A stretch of 56,893 bases of DNA from Bryobacterales bacterium. GTDB lineage: Bacteria > Acidobacteriota > Terriglobia > Bryobacterales > UBA6623. The translations under genes were made by a program, and so were the position numbers. The stretch spans positions 1 to 56,893 of the forward strand of contig JAJDTX010000122.1 of NCBI GenBank assembly GCA_022826925.1. The letters run 5' to 3'. Positions 25,818-34,907 of the stretch are shown piece by piece (position 1 is the stretch's first letter; every line of letters starts with the position of its first letter). A model generated the notes under the pieces. It did no database searches. It was not told the DNA's origin and worked only from the letters and a program-made list of their open reading frames with translations.

Positions 25818-27522
25818 CGGCGAATTGGAGGACCGCGGGCTTCGCCGGCACGTGGCGGAGTGCGTCGACTGCAAGTCACGCTTGGTCGACATGCAGGAGA
25901 GCTTTGTCCTGACTGCAGCCGCCATCCACGAGGCAATGCCCGCGCCGGCCCCGCGGCCAGAGCAATTCGCCGCGCTGCGCAAGCGCTTGGCGGCCGAGGC
26001 CCAGCTGCTTTCGCTCCACCTGTCCACCGAGGACCTGCTGCTTTCGATCGAGAACAGCCTGAGTCCGGAGCTCGAGGCGCACTTGGCGACGTGCGCCGAC
26101 TGTCAACGCCGGGCGGCAGACCTGCACGTGCAGTTGGCCTCGATCGAGTACGAGCTGAGCCGGGAGTCGGCTTTCGAGCTGCCCTTGGATCAGAAGGCGG
26201 CGGCCTTGGCAGCACTGCGCGGCCGCCTCGAGCAAGAGGTCGAATCCCAACGGCGCGCCGACACGAAAATCTGGCAGTGGATGCCTCAGATTCAGCCGCA
26301 CCAGATCCCGGCGCTAACTCCCTATGCCGCCGCCTTTGCGGGCGTCTGCCTGGCAGCCTGGCTGGGGTGGAACGTGATCGGCACGCCGGAACCGACCGCG
26401 CCTGTTACCACGGCCCAGCTGACGGAAACAGCTTCGCCGCCTTCCGCCTTGACCGCGGGAGCGCCGCAGGCCGTCGCGCTGGAAGTCGCGGCTCGAGCGA
26501 CGCCTCGGGAGCGCTTCCAATGGATCGCAACCGAGCCGCGGCAGGCCGCTCCCGCGAGCATGCCGGCATTGGCCGCCGGCACCGCCCCGGAGGTGAGCGC
26601 CGGAACGGCGCCTAGCCACCTCGCGTTAGTCGCACTTCCGCGCTTGGATGAGCTGCCGAAGCCGCGAGCACCCTCGCCGTTGCTCGCAGAGGCTGTGCCG
26701 GCGGCCGGGAGCACCGCTCCCCCGACGGTCCGAACCGACCCCGAGGTCTTGGCCGAGGGCAGCTGGATGCTGATCAAGGCGGGCCTGTGGAAGGCAAGCC
26801 TCGAGGCGCGCGGGACGGCCGAGTCGATACGATTCGCCGGCACGGTGGCGAGCGAGCGGGAACGCGTGCGTGCGGAGAAGGCGCTGCTCGCAGTCGCCGA
26901 CGGCCGCCCGATTGAGTTCGACATAGCAGTGCGCGGTGCGCGCGTCCCGGCCGAGGCCCTGCCGGATGCCGTTCGCGCCAGCCGCACGCGGAGTCTAGGG
27001 ACCACGGTCCGCACCGCGTTGCTGCAACATTACAGGGATGCGGCCCGGCGCTCGTTCCAACCCTTGGATCGGAGCATGCTGGAGAACGAACTGGACCTGT
27101 ACGTCAGCGACGTGATGCGTCATGACGCGGATCTGCTCGCACACGTCCACGCGCTGCACAACCTGCTCAGCCGCTCAGACACCGCCCGAGTCCGGGATGC
27201 CGACAGCTTCCGCCGCGCGGCACGCTACCACTTGGACGGCATCGCGCGGCACGAGGCGAGTATTCACGGCCAGCTTTCCGAAGCCCTGCCAAGGCGCTAC
27301 TGGGCGTATCGCGGGCCCCGTGTCACGGCCGGAAACAGCTCTGACCTGCAAGCGACCGGCACGGCCCTGTTGCAAGACGCCCTGGCCCTCGACCAAGCGC
27401 TGAGCTCGCTGTTCTTCGGCGGCAGCGACGTGCTCGACATTAACGAGGGAAGCCCCTCCAGCGCGAGCCTGCTAGCCCGGCTCCGCCAGCGCACCCGACA
27501 GCTACGCTCTGCCATCCGGTAG
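25777..27522 (+). CDS. Membrane anti-sigma factor with two zinc-finger motifs
   Basis: About 581 residues starting at GTG 25777 inside the sigma gene. Two ZAS-type motifs lie in the cytosolic part: His25-x3-Cys29-x2-Cys32 (RHVAECVDC) and His102-x3-Cys106-x2-Cys109 (HLATCADC). Each follows a similar helix (PEELLLYANGELED; TEDLLLSIENSLSP), so the region is an internal duplication. A single membrane helix spans about 179-201, so about 380 residues are periplasmic. Around 330-385 the sequence ESIRFAGTVASERERVRAEKAL looks BON-like, which would fit envelope contact; that is only a resemblance. It probably holds the sigma factor until a periplasmic signal arrives, perhaps from the receptor 12 bp downstream. 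Confidence 0.8.
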   Translation: MRHLSPEELLLYANGELEDRGLRRHVAECVDCKSRLVDMQESFVLTAAAIHEAMPAPAPRPEQFAALRKRLAAEAQLLSLHLSTEDLLLSIENSLSPELEAHLATCADCQRRAADLHVQLASIEYELSRESAFELPLDQKAAALAALRGRLEQEVESQRRADTKIWQWMPQIQPHQIPALTPYAAAFAGVCLAAWLGWNVIGTPEPTAPVTTAQLTETASPPSALTAGAPQAVALEVAARATPRERFQWIATEPRQAAPASMPALAAGTAPEVSAGTAPSHLALVALPRLDELPKPRAPSPLLAEAVPAAGSTAPPTVRTDPEVLAEGSWMLIKAGLWKASLEARGTAESIRFAGTVASERERVRAEKALLAVADGRPIEFDIAVRGARVPAEALPDAVRASRTRSLGTTVRTALLQHYRDAARRSFQPLDRSMLENELDLYVSDVMRHDADLLAHVHALHNLLSRSDTARVRDADSFRRAARYHLDGIARHEASIHGQLSEALPRRYWAYRGPRVTAGNSSDLQATGTALLQDALALDQALSSLFFGGSDVLDINEGSPSSASLLARLRQRTRQLRSAIR

Positions 27523-27534
27523 CCTAAAGCTAGG

Positions 27535-30500
27535 GTGCCACGCCGCTTCAAGCGCGGTTGTCTGCTCGCCCTCACGCTGGCGCTGCCCGTCTGCGGGCAG
27601 TCTGGCGCGGGACTGGTCTCGGGTCACGTCCTGGGGGGGGACCAAGGGCCGCTAGCCGGGGTCGAGGCCCAGCTCATCAACCTGGGCAGCGCTCAGGTGC
27701 TGCGCCGCGAGACCGGCTCCGACGGGGCGTTCGAGTTCGACAATCTGATCTCGGGCCGCTACTCGCTGGCGCTTGTGCGCGAACGCTACCAAGCCTGGCG
27801 GAGCGGGCCTTTCGAGGTGCTCCCGGGGATCCCCGTGGCCTTTCCGCCAATCGTCATGCGGCGGCTGTCCGCATCGTCGACGCGGCCGCGCTCGGGCCTC
27901 GAAGAGATGGCCCTGGAGCACGGCCTCGCGCGCGAGCAGGTCGAGGCGCTGCCGATCGTGGTCGGCGCCGAAGGGCGCACGACCGTGGACAAGCTGCTGC
28001 ACTTGGTGCCCGGCATCACTCCGGCCAACGCCCTCGACATCGATCCGTTCACCGGGCGCGCGGCGGCGGTCTCGGCGAACGGATCGCGCAGCTCGTTCAT
28101 CAACTACAAGCTCGACGGCGCCTCCAACAACGCCCAGAACCGCATCACCGGAGCCCAGGCCGCCACGCTGGGCCCGACTCCGGAGGCGCTGGAGTCCATG
28201 CGCGTCATCACCCACACCTATTCCGCCAGCGACGGGCGCAACGCCGGTGCCGTCGTGGACCCGCTGTTCCGCTCCGGCGGCGATCAATGGCACGGCCAAC
28301 TGCGCGGCTTCGGCAGGCCCCCTTGGAACGAGTCGTTCGGATCGTTCGACGGCGCCCACGACCGGGTCAGCGGATGGGCCGGCGGGGCACAGGCGGGAGG
28401 CCCGATCTGGCAGCGGCACGGGCTCTACGGCTTCTTTGACGGCGAAGCCTGGCTCACCGACCGGCGACATAACGCGCTGCGGCGCGGGCTGAGCGACAAC
28501 GAGCGGAGCGGAAACTTCTTCGGCTTCGAGAACCAGCCGATCGATCCGCAGAGCGGCCTGCCGTTCCCGAACGGCAAGATCCCTGCCTACCGCCTCGATC
28601 CGCTCATGCAGCACTATCTCGCCACGTTCGTTCCGCCGGCGAACCTGGAAGGCGGCTGGATGCAGTTCACCGAGAATCTGCCGAGCCGGGGCCAAGTCGC
28701 GGTGGCCCGCGTTGACCAGCGTTCGAAGACACTGTCCCACTACTTCAGCCACTACCTTTACTCGAACCGCGTCAGGGAGCCCCCACAGGAAGCGTTCACC
28801 GTCTCGCCGGGCACGGTCGCGGACCGGCGCCAGCTATCCAACCACACCCAGTACGCCATTACGCACACCGTGGCTCCGAACTTCGCGCAGACCCTGCGAC
28901 TGGCCATGCAGCGCCTGTCCAGCGAGGAGCACAGCGGAAACCCGCGCTACCGCGAGACCCCGGCCGAGGACCTGGGCTTCGACTACGCGGACCTCAATCC
29001 CAGATCCATCCCCAACGTGCGCCTGTGGAACGACTTCGGGCAGCTTCAACTGCATGTAGCGCCCTTTATCGACGCCGAAGACTCGGTGCAAACCACCCTG
29101 CAGCTCTCGCACGGCATGGAGTACCGTTACCGGCGCCAAGCAGTTCGGGCGGGATTGCTGATGCAGCGCGGATCCTGGCCGTTCACCAATCGGGAAAACT
29201 CCGCGGGCAGCTTCAGCTTCCCGGTCCCTCCCGACCCGCCGGTTCGCTTCCGCGGCCAAGGCCTGCGAGACCTGCTGCTCGGCCGTCCGGGCGAGTTCCG
29301 CCTGCAGACCCGGCGCAGCCTCGACCTGCAGTGGCACGAATTCGCAGCCTTCGCCGAAGGCGAGATCCGACCCTGGCGCGACCTGAAGATCACCATCGGA
29401 CTGCGCTTCGAACAGCAGCCCCCCGGAATCGACAGGCAAGACCGGCTGATGACGTTCCGTGAAGGAACGCAGAGCGCCCGCTTCCCGGACTCCCCCCCGA
29501 ACTTGCTGTTTCCCGGCGACACCGCCCCGGACGGCGAGGTGCTTCCGAGGTCAACCATCGAGACCCTCGGGCGCAACTTCTCTCCGCGCGTCGGCCTGGC
29601 CTTCTCGCCATCGTGGCAGGGGCGGGCGGCGCGCTGGGTGCTGGGAGAATCGGGCCGCTCGGTGTTCCGGGGTGCGTACGGCGTCTTCTTCGACCACGGC
29701 ACGTTCGCGGGCTCAAGCGCGGCGGCGCTGTTCCAAGCCACCTATCCGCCGTTCAGCCAGGACAACCGCTACACCCTGCGCGAGCCTACGGGCATGTTCC
29801 AAACGCCGGGCAGGGTCATCGGAGACCCTGGCTTGACGACCATCCGCTCGCCGCTGGTGCGCTATCCGATCCTAGTCTTCGATCCGCGGTTCGAGAACGC
29901 CCGGGCCGAGCACTGGAATCTGAGCTGGCAGCGCCTGCTGCCCTGGCGCGTCTTCTTGAGCGGCACCTATCTGGGCACCCGGTCCTCGCGCCTGCAGCAA
30001 CAGCGCGAGCTGAACGGGTTCGTGCGCAATCCGCTGCACGGCTTCGGATTCGTGCGCTACATGCGACGCTTCTCCCGGTTCGCCAACATCCGCTCGTTCG
30101 AAAGCTCGGGGACCGCGCGCTACCGTGCGGTCCAACTGCGCGCCAACCGTTACCTGCACCGCGGCCTTGCGCTGGACGTGGGATACACCTGGAGCCAGTC
30201 GTTCGACGATGGCAGCACGGTATTCGGCGACGAGCTGGTCGGAGAGGCCTGGACATATTCCGACTTCGACAGGCGGCACTCGCTGACCGCGATCTGGCTC
30301 TACGAGCTGCGCTTGCCGCGGCGCTGGACCGACCGCGTTCGCTGGGCTGGCGGGTGGACCGTCAGCGGCATCTGGCGCTGGCGCTCAGGGCTGCCGCTGG
30401 ATATTCGACAGACCGAGGATCCGAGCTATACCTTCGAGCAGGTGGGCAGGCCCGACCGCATCGGTGCGTTCACCCAGTTCGACGCTAACGAGATCCGAAG

Positions 30501-30840
30501 CTACGCGCTGGTCGGGGACCGCAAGGTCACGGGGCACTTCGCGTTCGACCCGACTGTGTTCCGGGCGGTTCGACCGACGAGCTTCGAACAGGTGCGGCAG
30601 GGCAGCTCGCGGCGCAACGAATACCGCATGGCGGGCTTCCAGCAGTGGGACCTGCGCATCTCGCGGCTGTTCCAAGCTGCCGAACAGGTCTCCGTCGAGC
30701 TTGGCTTCGACCTGCTCAACGCCTTCGGCAATAGGAACTGGGCCGAGCCGTTCGGAAACATCGACCACGTCTACTTCGGGGTTGCCCGCATGTCCGGCTT
30801 GGGCCGCACGACACAAGCGGCCCTGCGGCTACGCTTCTAG
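27535..30840 (+). CDS. Oar-type TonB-dependent receptor, sigma-linked
   Basis: 1101 residues from a GTG at 27535, 12 bp after the anti-sigma stop. The signal peptide is MPRRFKRGCLLALTLALPVCGQ. It is followed by a carboxypeptidase-regulatory-like domain (VSGHVLGGDQGPLAGVEAQL), a plug region (TTVDKLLHLVPGITPAN; INYKLDGASNN) and a large barrel ending ALRLRF. The operon position makes it the likely surface component of a FecIRA-like relay, either as sensor or as the regulated importer. No classic N-terminal signalling (STN) domain is visible, so the relay would have to work differently from FecA. The last 12 bases overlap the convergent dapA. Confidence 0.87.
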   Translation: MPRRFKRGCLLALTLALPVCGQSGAGLVSGHVLGGDQGPLAGVEAQLINLGSAQVLRRETGSDGAFEFDNLISGRYSLALVRERYQAWRSGPFEVLPGIPVAFPPIVMRRLSASSTRPRSGLEEMALEHGLAREQVEALPIVVGAEGRTTVDKLLHLVPGITPANALDIDPFTGRAAAVSANGSRSSFINYKLDGASNNAQNRITGAQAATLGPTPEALESMRVITHTYSASDGRNAGAVVDPLFRSGGDQWHGQLRGFGRPPWNESFGSFDGAHDRVSGWAGGAQAGGPIWQRHGLYGFFDGEAWLTDRRHNALRRGLSDNERSGNFFGFENQPIDPQSGLPFPNGKIPAYRLDPLMQHYLATFVPPANLEGGWMQFTENLPSRGQVAVARVDQRSKTLSHYFSHYLYSNRVREPPQEAFTVSPGTVADRRQLSNHTQYAITHTVAPNFAQTLRLAMQRLSSEEHSGNPRYRETPAEDLGFDYADLNPRSIPNVRLWNDFGQLQLHVAPFIDAEDSVQTTLQLSHGMEYRYRRQAVRAGLLMQRGSWPFTNRENSAGSFSFPVPPDPPVRFRGQGLRDLLLGRPGEFRLQTRRSLDLQWHEFAAFAEGEIRPWRDLKITIGLRFEQQPPGIDRQDRLMTFREGTQSARFPDSPPNLLFPGDTAPDGEVLPRSTIETLGRNFSPRVGLAFSPSWQGRAARWVLGESGRSVFRGAYGVFFDHGTFAGSSAAALFQATYPPFSQDNRYTLREPTGMFQTPGRVIGDPGLTTIRSPLVRYPILVFDPRFENARAEHWNLSWQRLLPWRVFLSGTYLGTRSSRLQQQRELNGFVRNPLHGFGFVRYMRRFSRFANIRSFESSGTARYRAVQLRANRYLHRGLALDVGYTWSQSFDDGSTVFGDELVGEAWTYSDFDRRHSLTAIWLYELRLPRRWTDRVRWAGGWTVSGIWRWRSGLPLDIRQTEDPSYTFEQVGRPDRIGAFTQFDANEIRSYALVGDRKVTGHFAFDPTVFRAVRPTSFEQVRQGSSRRNEYRMAGFQQWDLRISRLFQAAEQVSVELGFDLLNAFGNRNWAEPFGNIDHVYFGVARMSGLGRTTQAALRLRF

Positions 30841-31737
30841 GTCCGCGAACTGGTGCACGGCTACGTGCAAGTCCACGCTTGCCAGCACTCGCTCCACGTG
30901 CTGGCAACTCGCCGGCGACGGGCGGGTCATCGGCAGCCGGTAGCGCGCTTCATCCAGCACTCCCATCAGTTCCAAGGCCACCTTCACCGGTCCGGGACTG
31001 GTCTCGCAGAAGTTGGCATCCATCAACGGCAGGTAGCGCCGGTGGATGTCAAGGGCTTCCGCGAAGTCTCCGTTCAGCGCGTTGTCGCACAGCGCCGCCA
31101 TCTGGCCGGGGATTTCGTTCGATACCACCGAGATCACGCCGGAGCCGCCCAAGGACATCAGCGGCAGCGTCACGGAGTCGTCGCCGCTTAGGACGGAGAA
31201 CTCGCGGGGCACCTGCTGGCAGACCTGCGCCATCTGGCCGATGTCTCCCGAGGCCTCCTTGACGGCGACGATCGTGTCAATGGCGGCCAGGCGGCACAGC
31301 AGGTCGGGCTTGATATTGCAGCAAGTCCTACCGGGCACGTTGTAGACGATAATCGGCAGGCCGCTGGCCCCGGCCAGCGCGGAATAGTGCTGGAACAGGC
31401 CGTCAGGGGTCGGCTTGTTGTAGTAGGGCGTGACCGAGAGCAGGCCCTGCACGCCGAGGGCATCCAAATCCTTTGCCAAGGCGCAGATCGATGCGGTGTT
31501 GTAACCGCCGCAGCCGGCTACGACCGGAACATCCCCCGCCTCTTCCAACGTGATTTCGACAAGCCTGAGGTGCTCGGCCGTCGTCAGCGTCGGACTCTCG
31601 CCGGTCGTGCCGCCCGGGACCAAGAAATGCACCCCCGCGGCCACTTGGCGGCGCACCAGCGTGCGGAGCACCGGCTCGTCGAGCGAGCCGTCCGCCGCGA
31701 ACGGAGTGATCAGAGCGGTACCGCAACCCTTGAACAT
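30829..31737 (-). CDS. dapA: 4-hydroxy-tetrahydrodipicolinate synthase
   Basis: 302 residues. DapA condenses pyruvate with aspartate semialdehyde in lysine and peptidoglycan synthesis. GTTGESPTL is the substrate loop, YNVPGRT holds the catalytic Tyr (about 132), and the Schiff-base Lys is in VAVKEASGD at 160. ATG 31737 follows GGGAGGG seven bases upstream; an extension to 31860 would run across the divergent gene. The stop overlaps the receptor gene by 12 bases, tail to tail. Confidence 0.94.
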   Translation of the reverse strand: MFKGCGTALITPFAADGSLDEPVLRTLVRRQVAAGVHFLVPGGTTGESPTLTTAEHLRLVEITLEEAGDVPVVAGCGGYNTASICALAKDLDALGVQGLLSVTPYYNKPTPDGLFQHYSALAGASGLPIIVYNVPGRTCCNIKPDLLCRLAAIDTIVAVKEASGDIGQMAQVCQQVPREFSVLSGDDSVTLPLMSLGGSGVISVVSNEIPGQMAALCDNALNGDFAEALDIHRRYLPLMDANFCETSPGPVKVALELMGVLDEARYRLPMTRPSPASCQHVERVLASVDLHVAVHQFADLEA

Positions 31738-31802
31738 CGTGCCCTCCCAACCGATCAGCTTCATTATTCTTGCACGCTTGCGGCGCTTGGTAGGATGCAC
31801 CC

Positions 31803-32975
31803 ATGCGTTTGTCCGGTGCCGCTCTGCTGTTGGTGCTCGCAGGCATGGCTGCGAGCGCAACGGCCCAGATCAACAGGGATCGCCCCTATCGCGGCCGGGA
31901 TGCGATCACCCTCACGAGCGCCGACATCGAGCTTGTCGTGCTCAAGCGTGGCGGGGCGTTCGCTTCGCTGACTCTGGCCTCCGACGCAGAACGCTTGAAC
32001 CCAATGTGGGACTCGCTGCGGGCCGACCGCGAGCAAGGCCGGCAGGAGCGAAGCACCGGAGCGGTCGGACACTTCATCTGCGTGGACGGGTTCGGCCAGC
32101 CGTCCGAGCAGGAACGGGCGGCCGGAATGGAGGGCCACGGTGAGGCTCACCGCCTGGAATGGCAGACAGATTTCGCCGGGATGGAGGGTGGCGCGATGGT
32201 GCTCAGGCAGTCTGTCAGCCTGCCGCGGGTGCGCGAAGTGCTGCGCCGCGAGCTGCGCCTGCCGCCGAACGAGAGCGTAGTGTACGTGCGCTCAGACTTG
32301 GAGAGCCGGCTGGACTTTGACCGCCCCGTGAACTGGGCCGAGCACGCGACGATCGGCTCGCCCTTCTTGGAGCGCGGCGTGACGGTCGTCGACATCTCCA
32401 CGAATCGCGCCATTACGCGGCCCCGAGAAGGTGCCACCCGGGCGGGCCTGACCCACCGCTTGGCCAGCAACTCCGAATTCGCGTGGCCGATGGCGCCAAC
32501 CCGGGCTGGCGGACTGGTCGATCTCCGTGCGGCGCCACTGGAATCCCACTCGCTGGACCACACGGCCCATCGGATGGACCCCGGCACGGAATGGGCTTTC
32601 GTGACCGCATTGCACCCGGTGAAGCGGCTGCTGCTGGGCTATCTGTTCCGCCCCAGCGAGTTCGCGTGGCTCCAGACCTGGGAGTCCTATCCGCAAGATC
32701 GCATGCTGGCACGCGGCTTGGAGTTCGCCACTCAAGCCTTCGACCTGCCCCGCCGCGAAGTGGTATCCCAGGGTCGGATCTTCGGCACGAGCCTGTACCG
32801 CTGGCTGCCGGCCCGGACCGCCATTTCAGCCGGATACCTGATGTTCTTGACGCGCACGCCAGAGGGCTTCCTAGGTGTTGACGGCGTTGACTGGGTTGAC
32901 GGAGTGCTGCGGATCCGCGACGGTCGATCCGGCCAAGTGATCGAACTGCAAGCTGGCGGAGAGCTGCCCAAGTGA
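31803..32975 (+). CDS. Secreted galactose-mutarotase-like protein
   Basis: 390 residues with a signal peptide ending AASATAQ. The remainder resembles the beta-sandwich of aldose-1-epimerase-like proteins: EHATIGSPFLERG corresponds to the conserved His loop (H-x-x-x-G-x-P-F), with later aromatic-rich strands (PSEFAWLQTWESYPQ) also typical. Whether it binds or interconverts a sugar is unknown. The start follows AGGA seven bases upstream. A TAGGAT just before it could instead be a -10 box. It is divergent from dapA, and no functional link is evident. Confidence 0.65.
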   Translation: MRLSGAALLLVLAGMAASATAQINRDRPYRGRDAITLTSADIELVVLKRGGAFASLTLASDAERLNPMWDSLRADREQGRQERSTGAVGHFICVDGFGQPSEQERAAGMEGHGEAHRLEWQTDFAGMEGGAMVLRQSVSLPRVREVLRRELRLPPNESVVYVRSDLESRLDFDRPVNWAEHATIGSPFLERGVTVVDISTNRAITRPREGATRAGLTHRLASNSEFAWPMAPTRAGGLVDLRAAPLESHSLDHTAHRMDPGTEWAFVTALHPVKRLLLGYLFRPSEFAWLQTWESYPQDRMLARGLEFATQAFDLPRREVVSQGRIFGTSLYRWLPARTAISAGYLMFLTRTPEGFLGVDGVDWVDGVLRIRDGRSGQVIELQAGGELPK

Positions 32976-33427
32976 CTCGGCGACACAGCTCTCGCAGCTG
33001 AGTGTCTTGTCCGGGGACGAGTGATTCCTCAGACTCATCAGCACCTAGGGTCCGAGGGCCTGTTGGGCAAGACCCCGCGGCATATCGCGACGCTTGGAGA
33101 GACACTGGATCGCACTGCCGGGCTGGCAGGCCGCCGCGCTCAAGCCGGCGGCCCGCAGGAGGCTCTGACTTGCTGCTGCAAGCGCCCTCGCCCTAGCCCA
33201 TGCGACCTTCCTTGCCGCCTGCCGAGCAGCGCCTTGCGAGGCATCGCAGCACTGTTGTGTCGGCACGGCCCAGCCCCCGGCCGCGAGCGCTGCGACTATC
33301 GGCTCAGCGCCCCCGGGAGAGGCCCCTCGGTCACACGAGCAAGAATCCGGTCCAATTAAACGAGTCACGCCCCGCTAGCGCGTGTACTTGGCCCCGTCGC
33401 AGTTGCTCGTAAGTCATGTGACGTATC
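32976..33427. other. Intergenic region, 452 bp, left edge of the accessory island
   Basis: The gap before the metallopeptidase gene. It is GC-rich on the left and turns more AT-containing near 33350. Frames such as 33021-33359 lack a ribosome site and recognisable features. I could not see an attachment site, direct repeat pair or tRNA at this border. Confidence 0.35.
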
Positions 33428-34378
33428 GTGAGAAGGGCCGTGATCCGCAACCACTTCATCGCGCGCAAGCCCGGTACGGACATCGCCGAGCGAGTGGATC
33501 TTGTTCTGCGCAAGCTCGGCAACCCCGAGCCGCCCTTGAACTTAGCCGCAGTGCGGCAGCTACTCGGGCTCGATCTCCGCTTCTATCCGACCGATGACAA
33601 CGAGTTCTCGATGGAGGCCGTTTCCAAGATCATGGTCTCCAGAATGCACGTCTACAGGCGTCAGCTCTTGCTCATCGAGGCCATTCGCAGGTTCGATCTC
33701 AGCGCCCTATACCTGTCAAAGTGGCGAAGCATCTTCCTTGATCCGAGACTGCCCGACAAGAAGCATCGCTGGAGCGAGGCGCATGAGATCGGGCATACCC
33801 TGATCCCATGGCACGGCAATGCCGCCTTCGGTGACAACCGGCACACCCTGTCGCCGGAGTGTCGCCGGTGGATCGAGAGCGAGGCCAATTTCGCAGCTGC
33901 CAGACTGCTCTTCTTGGGCGATCGGTTCGGTGAAGAAGCGCGCTCGCGAGAGCCGTCCATCGACACCGTTCTGGAATTGCAAAGACTGTTCGGCAACTCG
34001 ATCACCACCACCCTCTACCGGCTAGTGGAGTCCGCGGCCCGAGGACGTCCGATCGTGGGCTTGATCACTCGGTATCCGAGCACAGAGTCCGCGGACGACA
34101 ACCATGAGCTAGCAACCCGCCGGGAACATTTCGTCCGGTCGCCGGCCTTCGCACGGCACTTCAAGGGCGTACGAGAAGACGAACTGTTCAAGCACATCGC
34201 GACCTATTGCAAGCAAGATTACTGGGGCGGCCCCGTCGGGGAGTCGGAACTAGTGCTTGCAGACGATAACGGCGTGCGGCACCGCTTCCGCTTCGAGACC
34301 TTCTTCAACCACTACGACGCGCTGACGCTCGGCGTGCACGTTGGCTTTGCCCGATTCAAAGTTGCTGCCAGCCGTTGA
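33428..34378 (+). CDS. ImmA/IrrE-type metallopeptidase domain protein
   Basis: 316 residues with the zinc site HEIGH at 119-123 and a likely third ligand Glu152 in SEANFAAARLLF, the standard arrangement of ImmA/IrrE (COG2856) proteases. These enzymes usually cleave a repressor or antitoxin to derepress a mobile element or toxin. The N-terminal 100 residues and about 150 C-terminal residues (ending HYDALTLGVHVGFARFKVAASR) extend beyond the core; the C-terminal tail is copied in a remnant at 36590-36684. The start is GTG 33428 or GTG 33440; the second has AGAAGG just upstream. It lies upstream of gene X and the nucleotidyltransferase, separated by a decayed copy of that pair. Confidence 0.85.
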   Translation: MRRAVIRNHFIARKPGTDIAERVDLVLRKLGNPEPPLNLAAVRQLLGLDLRFYPTDDNEFSMEAVSKIMVSRMHVYRRQLLLIEAIRRFDLSALYLSKWRSIFLDPRLPDKKHRWSEAHEIGHTLIPWHGNAAFGDNRHTLSPECRRWIESEANFAAARLLFLGDRFGEEARSREPSIDTVLELQRLFGNSITTTLYRLVESAARGRPIVGLITRYPSTESADDNHELATRREHFVRSPAFARHFKGVREDELFKHIATYCKQDYWGGPVGESELVLADDNGVRHRFRFETFFNHYDALTLGVHVGFARFKVAASR

Positions 34379-34479
34379 CCGCATTGGCTGCGTCGCATCA
34401 TCCCAGCCCCGATGCCAATACTGGCGAAGATACGAAGGAAGAGAATCGCTTCGACTTGGCCGCTATCGACGAATAGTTA

Positions 34480-34615
34480 TTGTCCGAAGAGGACTTCGAA
34501 TCCTAGGCTGGGCGAAAACTACTTGAAGCCAATGCGCCAATAGATCAGCGGACGTCTCAGAGAGGCGTGCGACGAATGGCTGCCGACGATAGTGTACGGC
34601 GCGGATTACGAATGG
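34480..34615 (+). pseudogene. Decayed 3' fragment of gene X (copy A)
   Basis: This stretch matches the last 45 or so codons of the intact gene X at 35470-35603. For example YLKPMRQ then a stop here against YLKPMREQ there, and CDEWLPTIVYGADYE against YDEWLPTVVYGADYD. A frameshift near 34510, the stop after YLKPMRQ and loss of the normal stop (TGA to TGG) show decay. The fragment is continuous with a decayed copy of the nucleotidyltransferase start. Confidence 0.8.
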
Positions 34616-34855
34616 ACACTCACCAAGCACTTCACAAGCGTTTGATATGGGCCGCGCTAGATTGAGTCCGGAGCGCAAACACGGCTTTGAAGGGAGGCAC
34701 GGCGGATGCTTTCGCTCTCGGCCCCAACCGCCATTTGACCGATCTGGACTTGGATGCTGAGCGACATGTTGAACTCAGGGACCGCATTGATCGTGCCGCG
34801 CAAGCTAAGGCGTGAACCTTGAACCGGCAAGGCGCTAGGATTTGCGATTGGGGAG
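34576..34855 (+). pseudogene. Decayed 5' fragment of the AbiEii-type nucleotidyltransferase (copy A)
   Basis: Begins with ATG at 34576 and reads MAADDSVRRGLRMDTHQALH before a stop about 30 codons in, against MATDSRVRRGLRLKPHEELH in the intact gene. After an indel the active-site part is still readable as KGGTADAFALGPNRHLTDLD against KGGTALAFTRGLNRHSTDLD. Homology fades near 34855, just before the intact gene X. The coding overlap with the X fragment is preserved as in the intact pair. Confidence 0.82.
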
Positions 34856-34907
34856 GGTACCCGAGTCAACCGTACGCATGCTATACTGCGGGCAGGGCAG
34901 GCGAACA

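Noticed and set aside
33021..33359. 112-codon plus-strand frame left of the metallopeptidase
   Set aside because: No ribosome site, poor codon pattern and no recognisable product; composition is low-complexity Arg/Pro/Cys typical of a chance frame.
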